DNA from: Alisma plantago-aquatica
Taxonomy: Eukaryota > Streptophyta > Magnoliopsida > Alismatales > Alismataceae
Assembly (NCBI GenBank): GCA_963693085.1
Contig: OY856412.1
Location: 349,344,457 to 349,408,456, forward strand
Direction of reading: 5' to 3'
Length of the DNA stretch: 64,000 bases
Shown here: positions 1 to 10,561 of the stretch, one piece after another
Position numbering within the stretch: the stretch's first letter is position 1
How the letters are laid out: every line of letters begins with the position of its first letter
The notes under the pieces: generated by a model
Database searches by the model: none
Told to the model about the DNA's origin: nothing
What the model saw: the letters and a program-made list of their open reading frames with translations, nothing else
Made by a program: the position numbers and the translations under genes

Positions 1-59
1 ATGATCAACTAGATGTAAAGAACTTTAACACTAGATTCATAGTTGACTCTGATACATCT

Positions 60-480
60 AAATCATGAAGATTGTAAGGGTATTAGTGTAAGCTATGAAA
101 AAAAGAAAGTACAACATAATGTAGAAAACTAGTCAACCGCTACAAGGTAATTTTTACTTCCTCTGATAGATTGGGAATGAATAGGTCCGCATAGATTGAT
201 ATGAATAAGTTTAAATACTCTTCTACTGATATGAACACCCTTAACTTGAAAAGAGACTTGGTTTCTATTTCTCGCTTACAAGGTTTGGTTCTCCTATTCT
301 CTTAAAAGTATAATAGGTAAAGTCTCTTGGTAGTTCCTTGCTACTTAATTTTGTCAAATGATGCACATTTGCATGTTGAGGGCATCTGTACCATAAGTTA
401 AAATATGATTTTCCCTGTAATTAAACATTTTGTATAGGTAGGAATGAGGAAATTTGAATAAAATATTGTGGGCCGATTTT
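60..480 (-). pseudogene. Degenerate Ty1/Copia integrase fragment
   Basis: Read on the minus strand, this stretch still encodes short runs typical of the Copia zinc-binding and early integrase region. The run KLIHINLCGPIHSQSIRGSK is followed by NYLVAVD at about 122-213. This matches the family pattern of a leucine-rich run, then CGP, then a glycine/serine-rich segment ahead of the first catalytic Asp. A histidine/cysteine-containing segment lies near 360-400. Stops and frame changes break it, so it is a fossil. No LTR for it is visible inside the window. The family call is fairly safe; the exact limits are not. Confidence 0.5.
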
Positions 481-1590
481 CGTTTCCTATGCCCTTCATA
501 AACAACCTTGGAAAAAAAAGAAGAATAGGATATCTAGATGCAAGCACCTTTGATATCTTAGTAAGAAACGATAATTGGTATCGCGTAAAATCAGAACATA
601 ATCAATCTCATCAACAACATTACCTATCATGGTCATCTGACCCTTACATTGTCTCCAAAGGTTGTTTGTCGTTTTAGCTCTTTCGTTCTTTCTTCTTATC
701 CATTGAACTGAAGTAACCTTGGTCCCCCCTGTCATATGTTTGGAACAACCTCTGCTAACAATCCATTTGTCAGCGTTGTTATGAAATAGCCATCATTTGT
801 CACGATCACAAAAAATAATTTTGGTCGATGTAAATTCATGGACACACTCGCTTGGCTTCGCTTCGATGTAAACAATGCCATCCTGCGTCCCTCGAAGTCT
901 TTGTGATGAATTTATAAGAAGATGATTGTCGTGAAAACTAAATGGAATGGAAGGATAGATCTCGACAACATCATAATTTTTAATGAATGAGATGAGCTTC
1001 TAAAGAAAGTGCATTAGACGTGGAGAGCTGTTTCTTTCTATAATCCTAAAGAACGGAAGAAGAAACGCAAGTATGTTTGTACAATCAAATTAGCAATTTT
1101 ATTTTTATCTATTAGGAAATATAAGTAAAGTTTTTAGATTTGTTAATTCTAGGGATTAGACTGTTATCAGTATAGGGAATGTAAAGGTGTATCAACAACA
1201 ACTTTGCATGTGTTGTATAATATTGTTTGTTTTATGTGGACACCGGATCCGAACGGGCACAACAAACTCGCCCAGGTCCAGTTGCCTCTCTCTCCTTCTC
1301 TGTCTGATTAACGTGTAACAGGAAAGGAGGTTTGCCAGCCCAAAGGCAGCAAGCAAGCAACGACCAACTGGATAATCAGCATCTTTAATAACGGTCCATG
1401 AAGCATGTAGTTTAAATAAACCGTCCTCGCTGTGTGGGGGCGACCGTCGGGCAGCTGGAGCCTGACCCGATTGTTTTATGTCCGGCTCCCCGTGACACCG
1501 GCACGTCGTCAATGGGTAGGCCCCTCCTGCAGTATCGGTTGGGCCCGATACAAGGCTAGTAGTGGGTAAAAAAGCTCCAGTAGTAGTAGT
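481..1590. other. Intergenic upstream region of the BRX gene
   Basis: No gene is supported here. The first part is AT-rich and may continue the retrotransposon fossil to its left. From about 1200 the base composition becomes GC-rich, as in the leader of the next gene. ORFs in this stretch lack family motifs and codon structure. Confidence 0.5.
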
Positions 1591-1592
1591 GG

Positions 1593-1601
1593 CTATATAT
1601 A
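1593..1601 (+). promoter_or_regulatory. Candidate distal TATA box for the BRX gene
   Basis: The motif CTATATATAG lies just upstream of a GC-rich leader-like stretch. If used, transcription would start near 1630. The leader of about 2.1 kb would need splicing, and good donors are visible at 2061 (GAG|GTATGT), 2300 (GAG|GTGAGT) and 2927 (GAA|GTAAGT). An acceptor with a T-rich tract ends at 3554. This is inference from motifs only. Confidence 0.3.
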
Positions 1602-3495
1602 GTGAGGAGTGTGGAAGCACGGGCGGGTGTTTGTGGATTATTTCGTTCGGTTTCGGTTCCTGTGGCATATTGGTTGTGTAGTGGAGAGGGCAAGAAAGAA
1701 AGAAAGAAAGAAAGGCAGACTATACAACCTGCTGGCGACCGGACGGAAGGACGAGCACGACCTGACCGGAGAAGCCGTAGATGGTTGTACCGGTGGTGTT
1801 TGGAGAGGGGGAGGGAAAGCAGGGAGTCTCTGCTTTGGTCCGAACCTGCTCTCTAGTACAGTGATACATCGCTTGGCTTCTTCTCCTCCTTCATCATCCT
1901 CTTAAGCCAACTTCGCCTTCCTCCCACAAGCGTACACTCGAAACCCCACTGACCAGCATCCTTTGTTCCCATTTCCGGAGTAAACCTGAACAGAAGCCCG
2001 CCCCACCAAAGCAGCATTTCAACGGCCAGCGAGCCATTAATCAGTCTCCGACGGTCCGAGGTATGTGCACAGTCATTTTATTGGGATTTCTTCTGTTTGT
2101 GATGTTCCGTCATCTCCCCCACCTCTTCTGTTTTTCTTCCAAGGCTGTGTTCTCCGCGTGGGGTCTTTCCCTCCAGTCTCCTTGTGTCAAACCCATCGAA
2201 AACCTGCAGCGAAGAAAGGAGGAGGGTCCATCATCTCCGTAATACTCGCGCTACCCGACTGACTAGTCGAGTCACCACCGGAGGTTTGACCTGCTGGAGG
2301 TGAGTGTCGGTTTGCAGATGTTATTACGAACGTGTCGTATGTATGGCTGTTTCTGTGTCCCCTGTCCCCCCCACCCACAACAATTCGAAACCCCACCTTC
2401 CTTCACCCGCCCTCAAACGCGGTCGCCGGGGACCCCCGCTTGATTCCTGAACAGACACTCTCTCTCCTCTCTCTACTGTCCCGTTTACTACCTTGCCGAC
2501 GCCAAGCTGAGTAATTGGTTTTCTTCTTCTTCTTGTGTTTCCACTGGTCGTACCTTGGCTTGTGTTTGCCTGTACACAAGCTCGTAACCGTACTCTCCCG
2601 CGCCTTTTCCTGTTTCCTACAGTCCAAACGGCACGGGTCGATCACCGGTGATCCTTGCTCTGCAGTGCCGGAGAATCTCCGTGTCGGACTGCAGACCAAG
2701 AGTGAAGGGAAGCCAAGAAGAACACGGCGAGAGCCAAGCATCATCGGTGCTTTCTTATTGTCTCTCTCTTCTTCTCTCCGTCTCCTGTCCCGCGTCGTCG
2801 TGACCTGTAATGTACCCAGTTGTTTGATTCCTAGGTAACGGCGCCCGACGAGTGGTCAGCCGAGCATCTAGTATGGCTGCCTGCCGGAGTGATAATAATG
2901 TCCAACGGGGGGAACATGGAAGTGAAGTAAGTCCCTTGTGAGCGCCGCGCCGCGCTTGCAGATCGAATAGAGGCAGAGCTGTTGCTTGGCCAAACCAGGA
3001 AAACTGTTTGTAGGCAGCAAGCGTAGGTTAGCTTAGCTGTGATGTACGTTGTGTATTTTGTTCTTGCATCCCCGAGGCAATTGCAATCGGCGTTGTCCGT
3101 ACCTCTCCTCGTCAATCTACCCCATCTAATCTCGCTTCACCTCGATCACTTTTCTTGTGGTTCGCCTCAGAGACAGACATGAGAGAGAGACAGAGTAATA
3201 ACGGAGCGAGATTGACGCTGACGCTTCGCTAACGCAGTGGATCTCAGCAAGCAAAGCAAGCAGTAGGCGAGATCTACTATATCTCCGCTGGTCTTCAACT
3301 TCCTCTGGGACAAGTAACGAACCAAAGCGGACAACGGACTGCTTTATCCCTTTTTCTTTTATTATTAATCGTTTTCTTCACACTGCGTCATCGTCTTTAA
3401 TCCCTGCTTGCCTGTCTGTCTGGTCCTCTCTTCTCGGAGACCACATATATACCATACAAGAAGAGTCGACTGGACTAGACTCAAGGAGCGCGTTC

Positions 3496-3503
3496 GTATA
3501 AAT
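3496..3503 (+). promoter_or_regulatory. Candidate proximal TATA box for the BRX gene
   Basis: GTATAAAT occurs about 250 bases before the start codon at 3751 and would give a leader of roughly 220 bases without splicing. A second TATA-like run (CATATATA) lies near 3444. The sequence alone does not show whether this or the distal TATA motif at 1593 is used; they could be alternative promoters. Confidence 0.3.
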
Positions 3504-3750
3504 TCATTTTATATTATCTACTGTCCTGTTTATAAGTTGATGTTTTTGGAACAGGGTACCAGCAGCAGGCAATAACTGCCGGAAAAGGGGAGGAGAGTAA
3601 GCAGCAACATCTCAGGCAGCCGACAAGAGAAGGAAGGTCGTTCGACTCAACAGCCCAGATATACTTCATTCCTGTCATCCGTCATTGACGAAGCCGAAGA
3701 GGGTTGTAAGCAATCAGTTACAGATAACAGGCGGGGTGGTGTCTTAAAAG

Positions 3751-6700
3751 ATGCTGACGTGCATCGCGTGCTCCAAGCAGCTGGTGGACGCCGACGACGA
3801 CGGCGGACCACATGGAGGTCCAGGAGGGAACAAGCCCGCCGTAAAGAGCCTGACGTCGCAGGTAAAATATATATCTCTCTTCATGATTACCCAAGCCTAT
3901 AGTCATTCGCTTAGCTGCTCTTTAATCCGCCTCACCTCTGTTATTTATGATTGAATTCTTCCTCGTCGCTGTTATTCGCCGGCCGGTCTAGTACCACAAC
4001 AGCTAGCTATCACCGACCAGTCGGAAGGCAGCTCCGAGCAGTATTCCCTCCTCGCCGGACATGTAACAGATTTCAGACCAGTGCCAGACCAATCACGCGC
4101 TTACCAGGTCCAGGACCACAACTCTCTCTTCACTACAATTGATCATCCATCGTCCCCACAACACCCCAGCCATAATAACAAGTCAGCGACCTGACTTACT
4201 GGCTAATCAAGTGCTCCGGCAGCGCTAGCTCATCATGTTCCTAAAACCCCACACCAGTAGTGAGCAGCACCATGCACACACGCGCGCTGTTACAGTCCAA
4301 CGGCTGCACCTGCAGCAGCATGTCGCCTGCTTGCTACACGTCTCTGCTCACTCACAAAACCAGCTTACCAGTCGCTATCTCTCTCTCTCTATCTGCCAAC
4401 CGTCGTCCAACTGACCACCAATAGCGTGCAGCTGCAGCGGCTGCCATCACGCTTTCTATTCCAACTCATCATCATCTCTTGGTTTTCCCTTATCCGCGCT
4501 ACTGCAATGTAGCCCCACAAAGCCACTAGTTATTATCAGTTCCAGATCCGGGGACCATCGAGCAAACCTCTCTTCCTCCTCCGTCTCAATATAAAAGCCG
4601 CGAAAGCAACCCCGGCAGCAGAGCTAGAGATGTTGCTGTGTCTGCCAGAAGCAGCAGCAGCAGCAGCAGTAGTAACACACTAGTACAGAATTCCCCTTCC
4701 TCCTCGTGCCCTGCTGCTCTGCCGCGTAGAGAATAAATATATGGTCGATATGCCCCCCTCTGCCTGCCAACAACACGCCACTGCAAATTCCCCCTGATTG
4801 CTTTTGTGCGCCGAGCTAGTTACCACTTACTGCTACTAACTCGACTGCCCTTGTCCACCATGCACTCACCGTGGACCACCAAACTACCATTCGCCGGACT
4901 TACGTCGCCTACCAGCTGCTCATCGCATACGTAGCCAGTCGACTGCTTCCGGCCCCCACCATGGAATTATGGATTCATGGATCGATGGTCCAGGATCCAG
5001 TCGTCTCTTCAATATGCAGCCTTTGAACACCCAAAGTAGAGAGGTAGAAGCCAAGAGGGAATCATGGGGATCAATCATCTTTTTTCAATTTCGGCCTCTG
5101 GATCCCACCACCACCACTTGCCCAATCAAGCCAGTACCAGTTGTTCCTACCAAGCTAGCTGCTACGCTATATTTACTCATACTTTCTGCCTTCTCCTCCT
5201 CCGTCGTCCTTCCCAAGCTCCCTGAACCCTGACTTGCATGCCCCCACATCACTTCCTTTTTCTTTCCTGCATACACACTGATTCCATCTCTCCATTTAGA
5301 TTCGTTGATTCTTTCTTTTTATTTTCCTTCTTCTTTTCTTTCTCGCCATTCTGCTTCCACTCTTCTTTTCTGCACTGCAAACAAAGATAGATCCGCCACG
5401 AGACGACAAGTTTTGTTTCCTTGTACTGTACCCAGCACAGCAATAAGGTCTCAAAGCTACCTTACTGTCGCCGGGACACTGCGAAATCAATCTGTAAAGT
5501 AAAAGGCGCCATTAAAGCCAAGATCGCGCAAGGCCGTTGTTTGGTTTCTTGTGTTGTGTAATTATGTAAACTTTGTACACTGGAGTTACCATCTCTCACC
5601 CACCTTTGCCTTTTCCTATTGTATACGACTGCCACGTAGGTGTGTGCTCGATGTCTGTGTGAATTTCCAAAAAAAAAAAACAATTAATCCATTATAATAA
5701 AAGTATTGACGATCAAAATTGATAATGATTATGCAGATAAAAGACGTGGTGCTAAAACTGTCCGGCGTGTACCGACCACCGCCGGGCCGGGGCGTAGGGC
5801 CGTCGTCATCGTCCTCCTCGTTCCGCAGCAAGACCCAGTTTCACCGTTCCTACTACTACGACGACGGCGTGGAAGACCTGGTTTCACACGGCGGGGTGGG
5901 TGATTACTACTACCCGTACGGGAGCAACAACAACAGCAGCAGCACGGCCGGAAAGGGCAGCAGGCCGATGCACGACTCATGGACCGCACTTGAGGGAGGA
6001 GGTCCTGCTATTGGTAATAATGGTCAGCAGGGAAGCCGTGGAAAGGTTGCTGCGGACGGGTCCGCCGGTTTCCCTGTGCTGCTGGAGGACGAGGTGGAGG
6101 AGGAGCCCAAGGAGTGGGTGGCACAGGTGGAGCCGGGCGTTCACATCACGTTCGTGTCTCTTCCTGAGGGTGGGAATGACCTCAAGAGGATCCGGTTTAG
6201 CAGGGAGATGTTCAACAAGTGGCAGGCGCAGAGATGGTGGGGGGAGAACTACGATCGGGTCATGGAGCTGTATAATGTGCAGAGGTTCAACAGGCAGGCG
6301 CTGCCCACGCCGCCGAGGTCCGAGGACGAGGTAACACCAACCAACTTCATTCTTAAATTTTGCTGCGTCATCAAGATAGCGATGATATGTAATCTCTAGT
6401 TCGCTACTTCATCGTCATTATTTATTTCCTTAACGATCGATGTTGATCAAGTGCATCTGCGTATCTATTATTTATTTTTAATACCGGAGAAGATGCTAAT
6501 CCGGTCAAATCGTGCTATCCAATCAATCTGCTCGCTAATGATTGCCGTGTCTAGTAATTAGTTGATTCCCTCCCCCCCACTCGTCAATATTTCTTTATTT
6601 AATTAAACCTTTATCAGATATCCATTTCAATGCCAGAGGTGTTCCCCTATACCTAAGGAAACCATTACTGTAACCTTTTCTCATTACATATATAAAAACC

Positions 6701-8343
6701 GATGCAGTTGACGGTTTTCTGTTCATGTTCATGTTTTACAATTCACCACTTTTTCCCATCCCCCTCACTTTGGCTTCCTGTTGATGTTTCCTGGTCCAAA
6801 GGCACAGGAGGGACAGATCCCGTCTCCCCGGCAGCTACCATCCGGCCCCCACACCCATCCCAACGCTCTGCCCTGTCGGTCGTCGTCGTCGGTCATCTCT
6901 TCTTTTTAGACGACATCCAACTAAGATTCTACTCAATTCAATCCAGTCCATGATCTCCCCAATCTTCTCCTCCACCCAGATCGATGGCCTTCTGATCCCA
7001 ATGCCCAGACATGGCCACTGTTTGGCCCCTGCTACGCCTTTTCTACCCTGCTCCCGCGTGCCAGGAGGGAGGGAGACGAAGGTCGGGCCTGGAGATGTAT
7101 AAACTGTAGCCCAGACAAACAGTCTGCCTATGTACTTGACCTCAGTAAGGTCATCCTGTCCGCTAGTGGTCAGCACTCGGCACCTGCTACAGTAGCCGTG
7201 CTTCGGTTTAGACGGTTGCTTTTGGAGAATTCATTTGCCTGCTTACTGCGGCTGCAGCTCTGGTATGGCGCTGGGAGTAAGGAACATGGGGGCTGGTGTT
7301 GAACATAACTTGCTCTGTTACGTATTCATCGGGCGCTATCTTCTTTAATTTGCGGGCTGCATTAGGTTTGATTGAATAACTTCATATGTCCTGGTGTAAC
7401 AGCAATCTTTGCGTGTTTTGACTGCTTCCATTGCTGCGGTTGCATGCATGCACGCCGTTTGCTTCTACCAATGGCTTCTGATGACTTTTAATTCATGTCG
7501 TACGGGACCTAGCCTACTTACTTGATTAGAAATGTACTTGTTTTCTGTTGCTATTAGCTTACTACTGCCATGTTCAATAGCCTCATCTCAAATCTCCTCC
7601 CCTGTGCCATTGTCGTCGATGCAGCGCGACCTGTCCTACTCCAGGATGGGATCCACAAGGGACAGTCCAGTGGCTACCAACGGTACTGCCATCCATCCTT
7701 ACAACAACAAAAACTCTACTACCACCATCAACACCACCAACAACCAGCAGGTTCAGCAGATACAGAGCACCAGCAGGCCGCCGACAGCAAGCAGCAGCAC
7801 CGGCACGGGTGGACGTGGCGGTGGCCCACTCGGGAGCCCGGCGCCGGACCCCACGGAACACTTCTTCCCGCCGCACCTACTCCAGCACCAGAACAACGGC
7901 GGGAAGCCGACACTGTGTGCAGGCGCAGCAGGAGGAGGTGGAGGGGGATTGGAGGGTATCGGGGGCGCGTGCTCGTCCGTGGATGCTGCGTCCAGGACAA
8001 CCACGTCATCCAGGGACGACGCCGCATCGGTGTCGGTGAGTAACGCCAGTGACCTGCTGGAGGTGACGGAGTGGGTGGAACAGGATGAGCCTGGGGTGTA
8101 TATCACCATAAGACAGATGGCTGACGGCAGTAGGGATCTCAGGAGGGTCCGCTTCAGGTATTGATCAGTCATCTCTGCTCTTTGTTTTCTATATACTGCC
8201 TGACACTTGCACTTGTTGACGTCCCTACTAACTCCAATTCATGAATTTTCTATTTCTGCTGCAGCCGCGAACGATTCGGCGAGGTGAACGCCAAGCTCTG
8301 GTGGGAGGAGAACAGGGACAGGATACACGCACAGTATCTATAA
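3751..8343 (+). CDS. BRX-like: BREVIS RADIX (BRX) family protein, complete four-exon gene
   Basis: Exons are 3751-3861, 5737-6330, 7625-8157 and 8265-8343, all with GT-AG introns, giving about 438 residues. The N-terminus [10 protein letters not shown] carries the two cysteines of the family's membrane-anchoring motif. The conserved [18 protein letters not shown] segment is joined exactly across intron 1. BRX domain 1 spans about residues 162-218 ([30 protein letters not shown]). BRX domain 2 spans about 383-438 ([32 protein letters not shown]) and ends the protein with QYL. Between them lie a conserved [11 protein letters not shown] segment and a low-complexity linker rich in Ser, Thr, Gly and Asn. 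Known BRX proteins are plant-specific regulators at the plasma membrane and in the nucleus, acting in root and vascular (protophloem) growth. The exon 3 start is the least certain boundary; an acceptor slightly upstream would add a few residues. The reading frame is intact. Its paralogue identity within the family cannot be set from sequence alone. Confidence 0.93.
3862..5736 (+). other. Intron 1 of the BRX gene
   Basis: This 1.9-kb intron starts GTAAAA and ends ATGCAG. It contains a CT-rich run near 4378, an AGC-repeat run near 4647-4669 and a TATA-like motif (AATATAAAAG) at about 4587. No coding exon with family motifs is visible inside it. Confidence 0.8.
6331..7624 (+). other. Intron 2 of the BRX gene
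   Basis: This intron of about 1.3 kb starts GTAACA and ends GATGCAG after a pyrimidine-rich stretch. It separates BRX domain 1 from the linker exon. ORFs inside it have no recognisable motif. The third intron (8158-8264) is only 107 bases and splits a serine codon inside BRX domain 2. Confidence 0.75.
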
Positions 8344-8880
8344 TTCATTTCAGCAGGAAACCCCATGACCTGAACCGCCCAACTAAAAAAACTACCTACC
8401 TACCTAACTACTTCGCGGATGCGCTGTGCATCCCAATTTTGACTGTTAGGCTCGTTTTCCTTTTCTTTTTTTTTATTTAACCTCAAGATAAGCAAAAAAA
8501 AAAAAAAAGACTGATTCAGAGCCCAGGGACAGGAAGGACCCAAGTGCAGTGTATTACAACTAGGCAGTTTCAGTTGAATATTACGGTCCGCATATATTAC
8601 ATATCATGTTTACATAAGTTGTGTGAGTCAATTGGAATGCCAATGGTATTATTAATTGATATATGTGCCTATGGTACTATTGATTGAAATCTGTGCTTTC
8701 TGGTTGGACTTACTGATTCTTTTTAGAGTGTGTAAGCTCATTCTAGCCATGTTGTGTGGCAATTAATCAACGAGTAACGGCCACATACGACTAAATGAAT
8801 TCTGCATTTACTACTTACTAGTACGTGCGCGACGTTTGATCGTTCGATTAGATAAGACATTGAAGGTCGGTTTCTAGGGA
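8344..8880 (+). other. 3' UTR and downstream flank of the BRX gene
   Basis: The sequence after the stop codon has a T-rich run, a 15-base A run at about 8494-8508 and further AT-rich sequence. No canonical AATAAA signal is seen close to the stop. The true cleavage site cannot be placed. No other gene is visible. Confidence 0.45.
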
Positions 8881-9345
8881 TACTTCGGTGGGTGACGCCT
8901 GCTCATTGTGACGTTGCTGATCAACGGCTATGATATCGGTTTACATAGGACGGTGAAAATCACAGCGGCGGCGGTTTAAAAAAAAAAAGCGATGTCTAGG
9001 ATATCAAAAATCGACACAAACAACTTTGTCATTGGTAAATTTTGTCTGAATAGGAGGCCTGTTACGTTGATTTCGTCTGGAAAACCAACATTATACCAAC
9101 GTTATGACGTCAATTGCGTAGTAAGAGTTTGAATATTACATAGTTGAAATCGACCACTGTCGTTGGTTTGCTCACAAAACCGAGCGTCACACATATTCAA
9201 CATTAGTTTCCAGCTGCAAAAATAATATATGTTGACTTACTAGTTAAATAATTAAATGATAACACTGCTCTTTTACGACGGTTTGTTGATTTTTGACAAA
9301 TAACAGACGCCAAAATATGTGTTTTTTATAGCAGGTCTGTAGATA
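8881..9345. mobile_element. Degenerate CACTA-like subterminal repeat region
   Basis: The stretch holds several imperfect inverted units of the form GTCGGTTT...AAAACCGA, for example near 9060-9110 and 9150-9190. Others lie near 9275-9310. Such clustered short motifs in both orientations are typical of the subterminal regions of CACTA (En/Spm) elements. Its right end (TTTTTTATAGCAGGTCTG) resembles the sequence just right of the Harbinger insertion at 54626. No clean CACTA terminus or target duplication is visible, so the call is tentative. Confidence 0.35.
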
Positions 9346-9551
9346 TCTTAAGATTGAAAAATAAGAGATATCCTAGTTCTTGGCATCAACTCCAATATCA
9401 ATTCCATACTCAAATTTTATTCCTGAAAAAGGCCCATATATCCCCAACTCTTTATTTCTAAGGAATATTGGGGAATTCATTTATCTCATGACATAGAGGC
9501 CATTGTTCGATGATTGACATGTACTATGTTCCTTATTATTATAATTTATTT

Positions 9552-9985
9552 TGTACTAAGGTTTATTCTCTTAGATACAAACTTTGATACAACCAGAATG
9601 TAATACCGATAGTCATCCTAAATTATAACTTTCTCATTTTGATTATGGATTCTCAGTTCTCATTATAAAATAGTCCTTCTTATTATATTTTGTATATACT
9701 GAGGTTTATTCTATAAGATAATAAAAATTCATACACCAGGTCGTATTACAGAATGTCATCATTGGCTATAACTTTTTCATTCTCATTATGAATTCTCCGT
9801 TCTTATTACAAAGTGTTCCTTATTATTACAATTTCTGATGTATCGAGGTTCATTCTCTTAGATAGTAGAATGTGATACACCCAGATTGTATTGTAAAATG
9901 TCATCGTTAGTTACATTTGTTTCTTTTCCATTACAAATCATTTTGTTCTCATTACAAACCTTCCTTTCTCGTTACAGAATGTTAC
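9552..9985. repeat. Three-unit tandem repeat, period about 143 bp
   Basis: The landmark AGGTTTATTCT or a close variant recurs at 9559, 9702 and 9846, giving periods of 143 and 144 bases. Each unit continues with a related order of motifs: a GATAC segment, a TGTCATC-like segment, then TTCTCATTAC. The copies are diverged. There is no coding signal. Confidence 0.7.
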
Positions 9986-9993
9986 TTTCCGTT

Positions 9994-10008
9994 ATATATA
10001 TATATATA

Positions 10009-10047
<39 letters not shown>

Positions 10048-10101
10048 TTAAGAGAGAAAGATTTCTCCGCCCCATCAACGACCTATATATATGTATGTGT
10101 A

Positions 10102-10160
<59 letters not shown>
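9994..10160. repeat. TA/TG dinucleotide microsatellites
   Basis: Runs of (TA)n and (TG)n occur at about 9994-10046 and 10083-10160, separated by a short SINE-tail remnant. They appear to be expanded 3' tails of the minus-strand SINE copies next to them. ORFs here encode only VCVC or IYIY runs and are not genes. Confidence 0.85.
10047..10076 (-). mobile_element. SINE 3'-tail remnant
   Basis: This copy of the segment GATTAAGAGAGAAAGATTTC is the same as the 3' part of the fuller SINE copy at 10157-10330, and lies beyond its TA/TG tail. A further copy lies at 10479-10520. Confidence 0.5.
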
Positions 10161-10163
<3 letters not shown>

Positions 10164-10330
10164 GGATTAAGAGAGAAAGATTTCTCTCTCCCTCTCCCGT
10201 AACCCGTGACGGAGGCCGGACGCCCGGGAGGGTGATAAATCAAGAGATGCTTCTCCGTGTAGTTTCGAACCCGGGTCCCTTCATTGGGGACCAGCAGAAT
10301 TCGTCAACGGGGCTATTCCCTTGGCGGCAT
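10157..10330 (-). mobile_element. tRNA-derived SINE, copy A
   Basis: Read on the minus strand, the element starts near AAGGGAATAGCC and has an A-box-like motif (TAGCCCCGTTGA). About 32 bases later comes a B box (GGTTCGAAACT). This is the internal RNA polymerase III promoter layout of tRNA-related SINEs. The body then runs for about 90 bases to a 3' end GAAATCTTTCTCTCTTAATC followed by a TA-rich tail. The length of about 174 bases suits a plant SINE. It is not a functional tRNA gene, because no acceptor stem closes. Confidence 0.6.
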
Positions 10331-10331
10331 G

Positions 10332-10470
10332 AGAGGACCCGTGGTAGAGGTCGGACGCCCAGAAGGGTGATAAATCAAGAGATGCTTCTTCGTGTGGTTT
10401 CGAACCTGGGTCCCTTCATTGGGGACCAGCAGAATTCGCCAACTGGGCTATTCCCTTGCTGGCATATGTA
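10332..10470 (-). mobile_element. tRNA-derived SINE, copy B (3'-truncated)
   Basis: The minus strand shows an A box (TAGCCCAGTTGG, full match to the consensus) and a B box (GGTTCGAAACC) about 32 bases apart. The head is nearly identical to copy A. The copy stops before the tail and abuts copy A directly, making a head-to-tail dimer. On its other side lies another tail remnant (10479-10520). Confidence 0.6.
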
Positions 10471-10478
10471 TATATATA

Positions 10479-10520
10479 TGGGATTAAGAGAGAAAGATTT
10501 CTCCCCCCTCTCCCATAACA
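10479..10520 (-). mobile_element. SINE 3'-tail remnant
   Basis: The segment repeats the GATTAAGAGAGAAAGATTTC tail of the neighbouring SINE copies, flanked on both sides by TA-rich runs. It marks a third or fourth element in the tandem SINE cluster. Confidence 0.5.
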
Positions 10521-10561
10521 TATGTATATATATATATGTATGTATATATGTATGTATGTAT
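10521..10561. repeat. TA/GTAT microsatellite at the Copia breakpoint
   Basis: An imperfect TATATG/TATG run separates the SINE cluster from the truncated Copia coding sequence that begins at 10562. Confidence 0.6.

Noticed and set aside
1192..1668. 158-residue ORF on the minus strand
   Set aside because: It has no motif, lies in the GC-rich upstream region of the BRX gene where stops are rare, and has no splice or promoter support.
7532..7624. Coding extension upstream of BRX exon 3
   Set aside because: The open frame continues upstream but has no BRX similarity, while a pyrimidine-rich acceptor at 7624 joins exon 2 to the conserved [11 protein letters not shown] segment in frame.
10260..10450. 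tRNA genes on the minus strand
   Set aside because: A and B boxes are present twice, but the flanks cannot form an acceptor stem and each copy continues into a shared non-tRNA body with a TA tail, so SINE is the better call.
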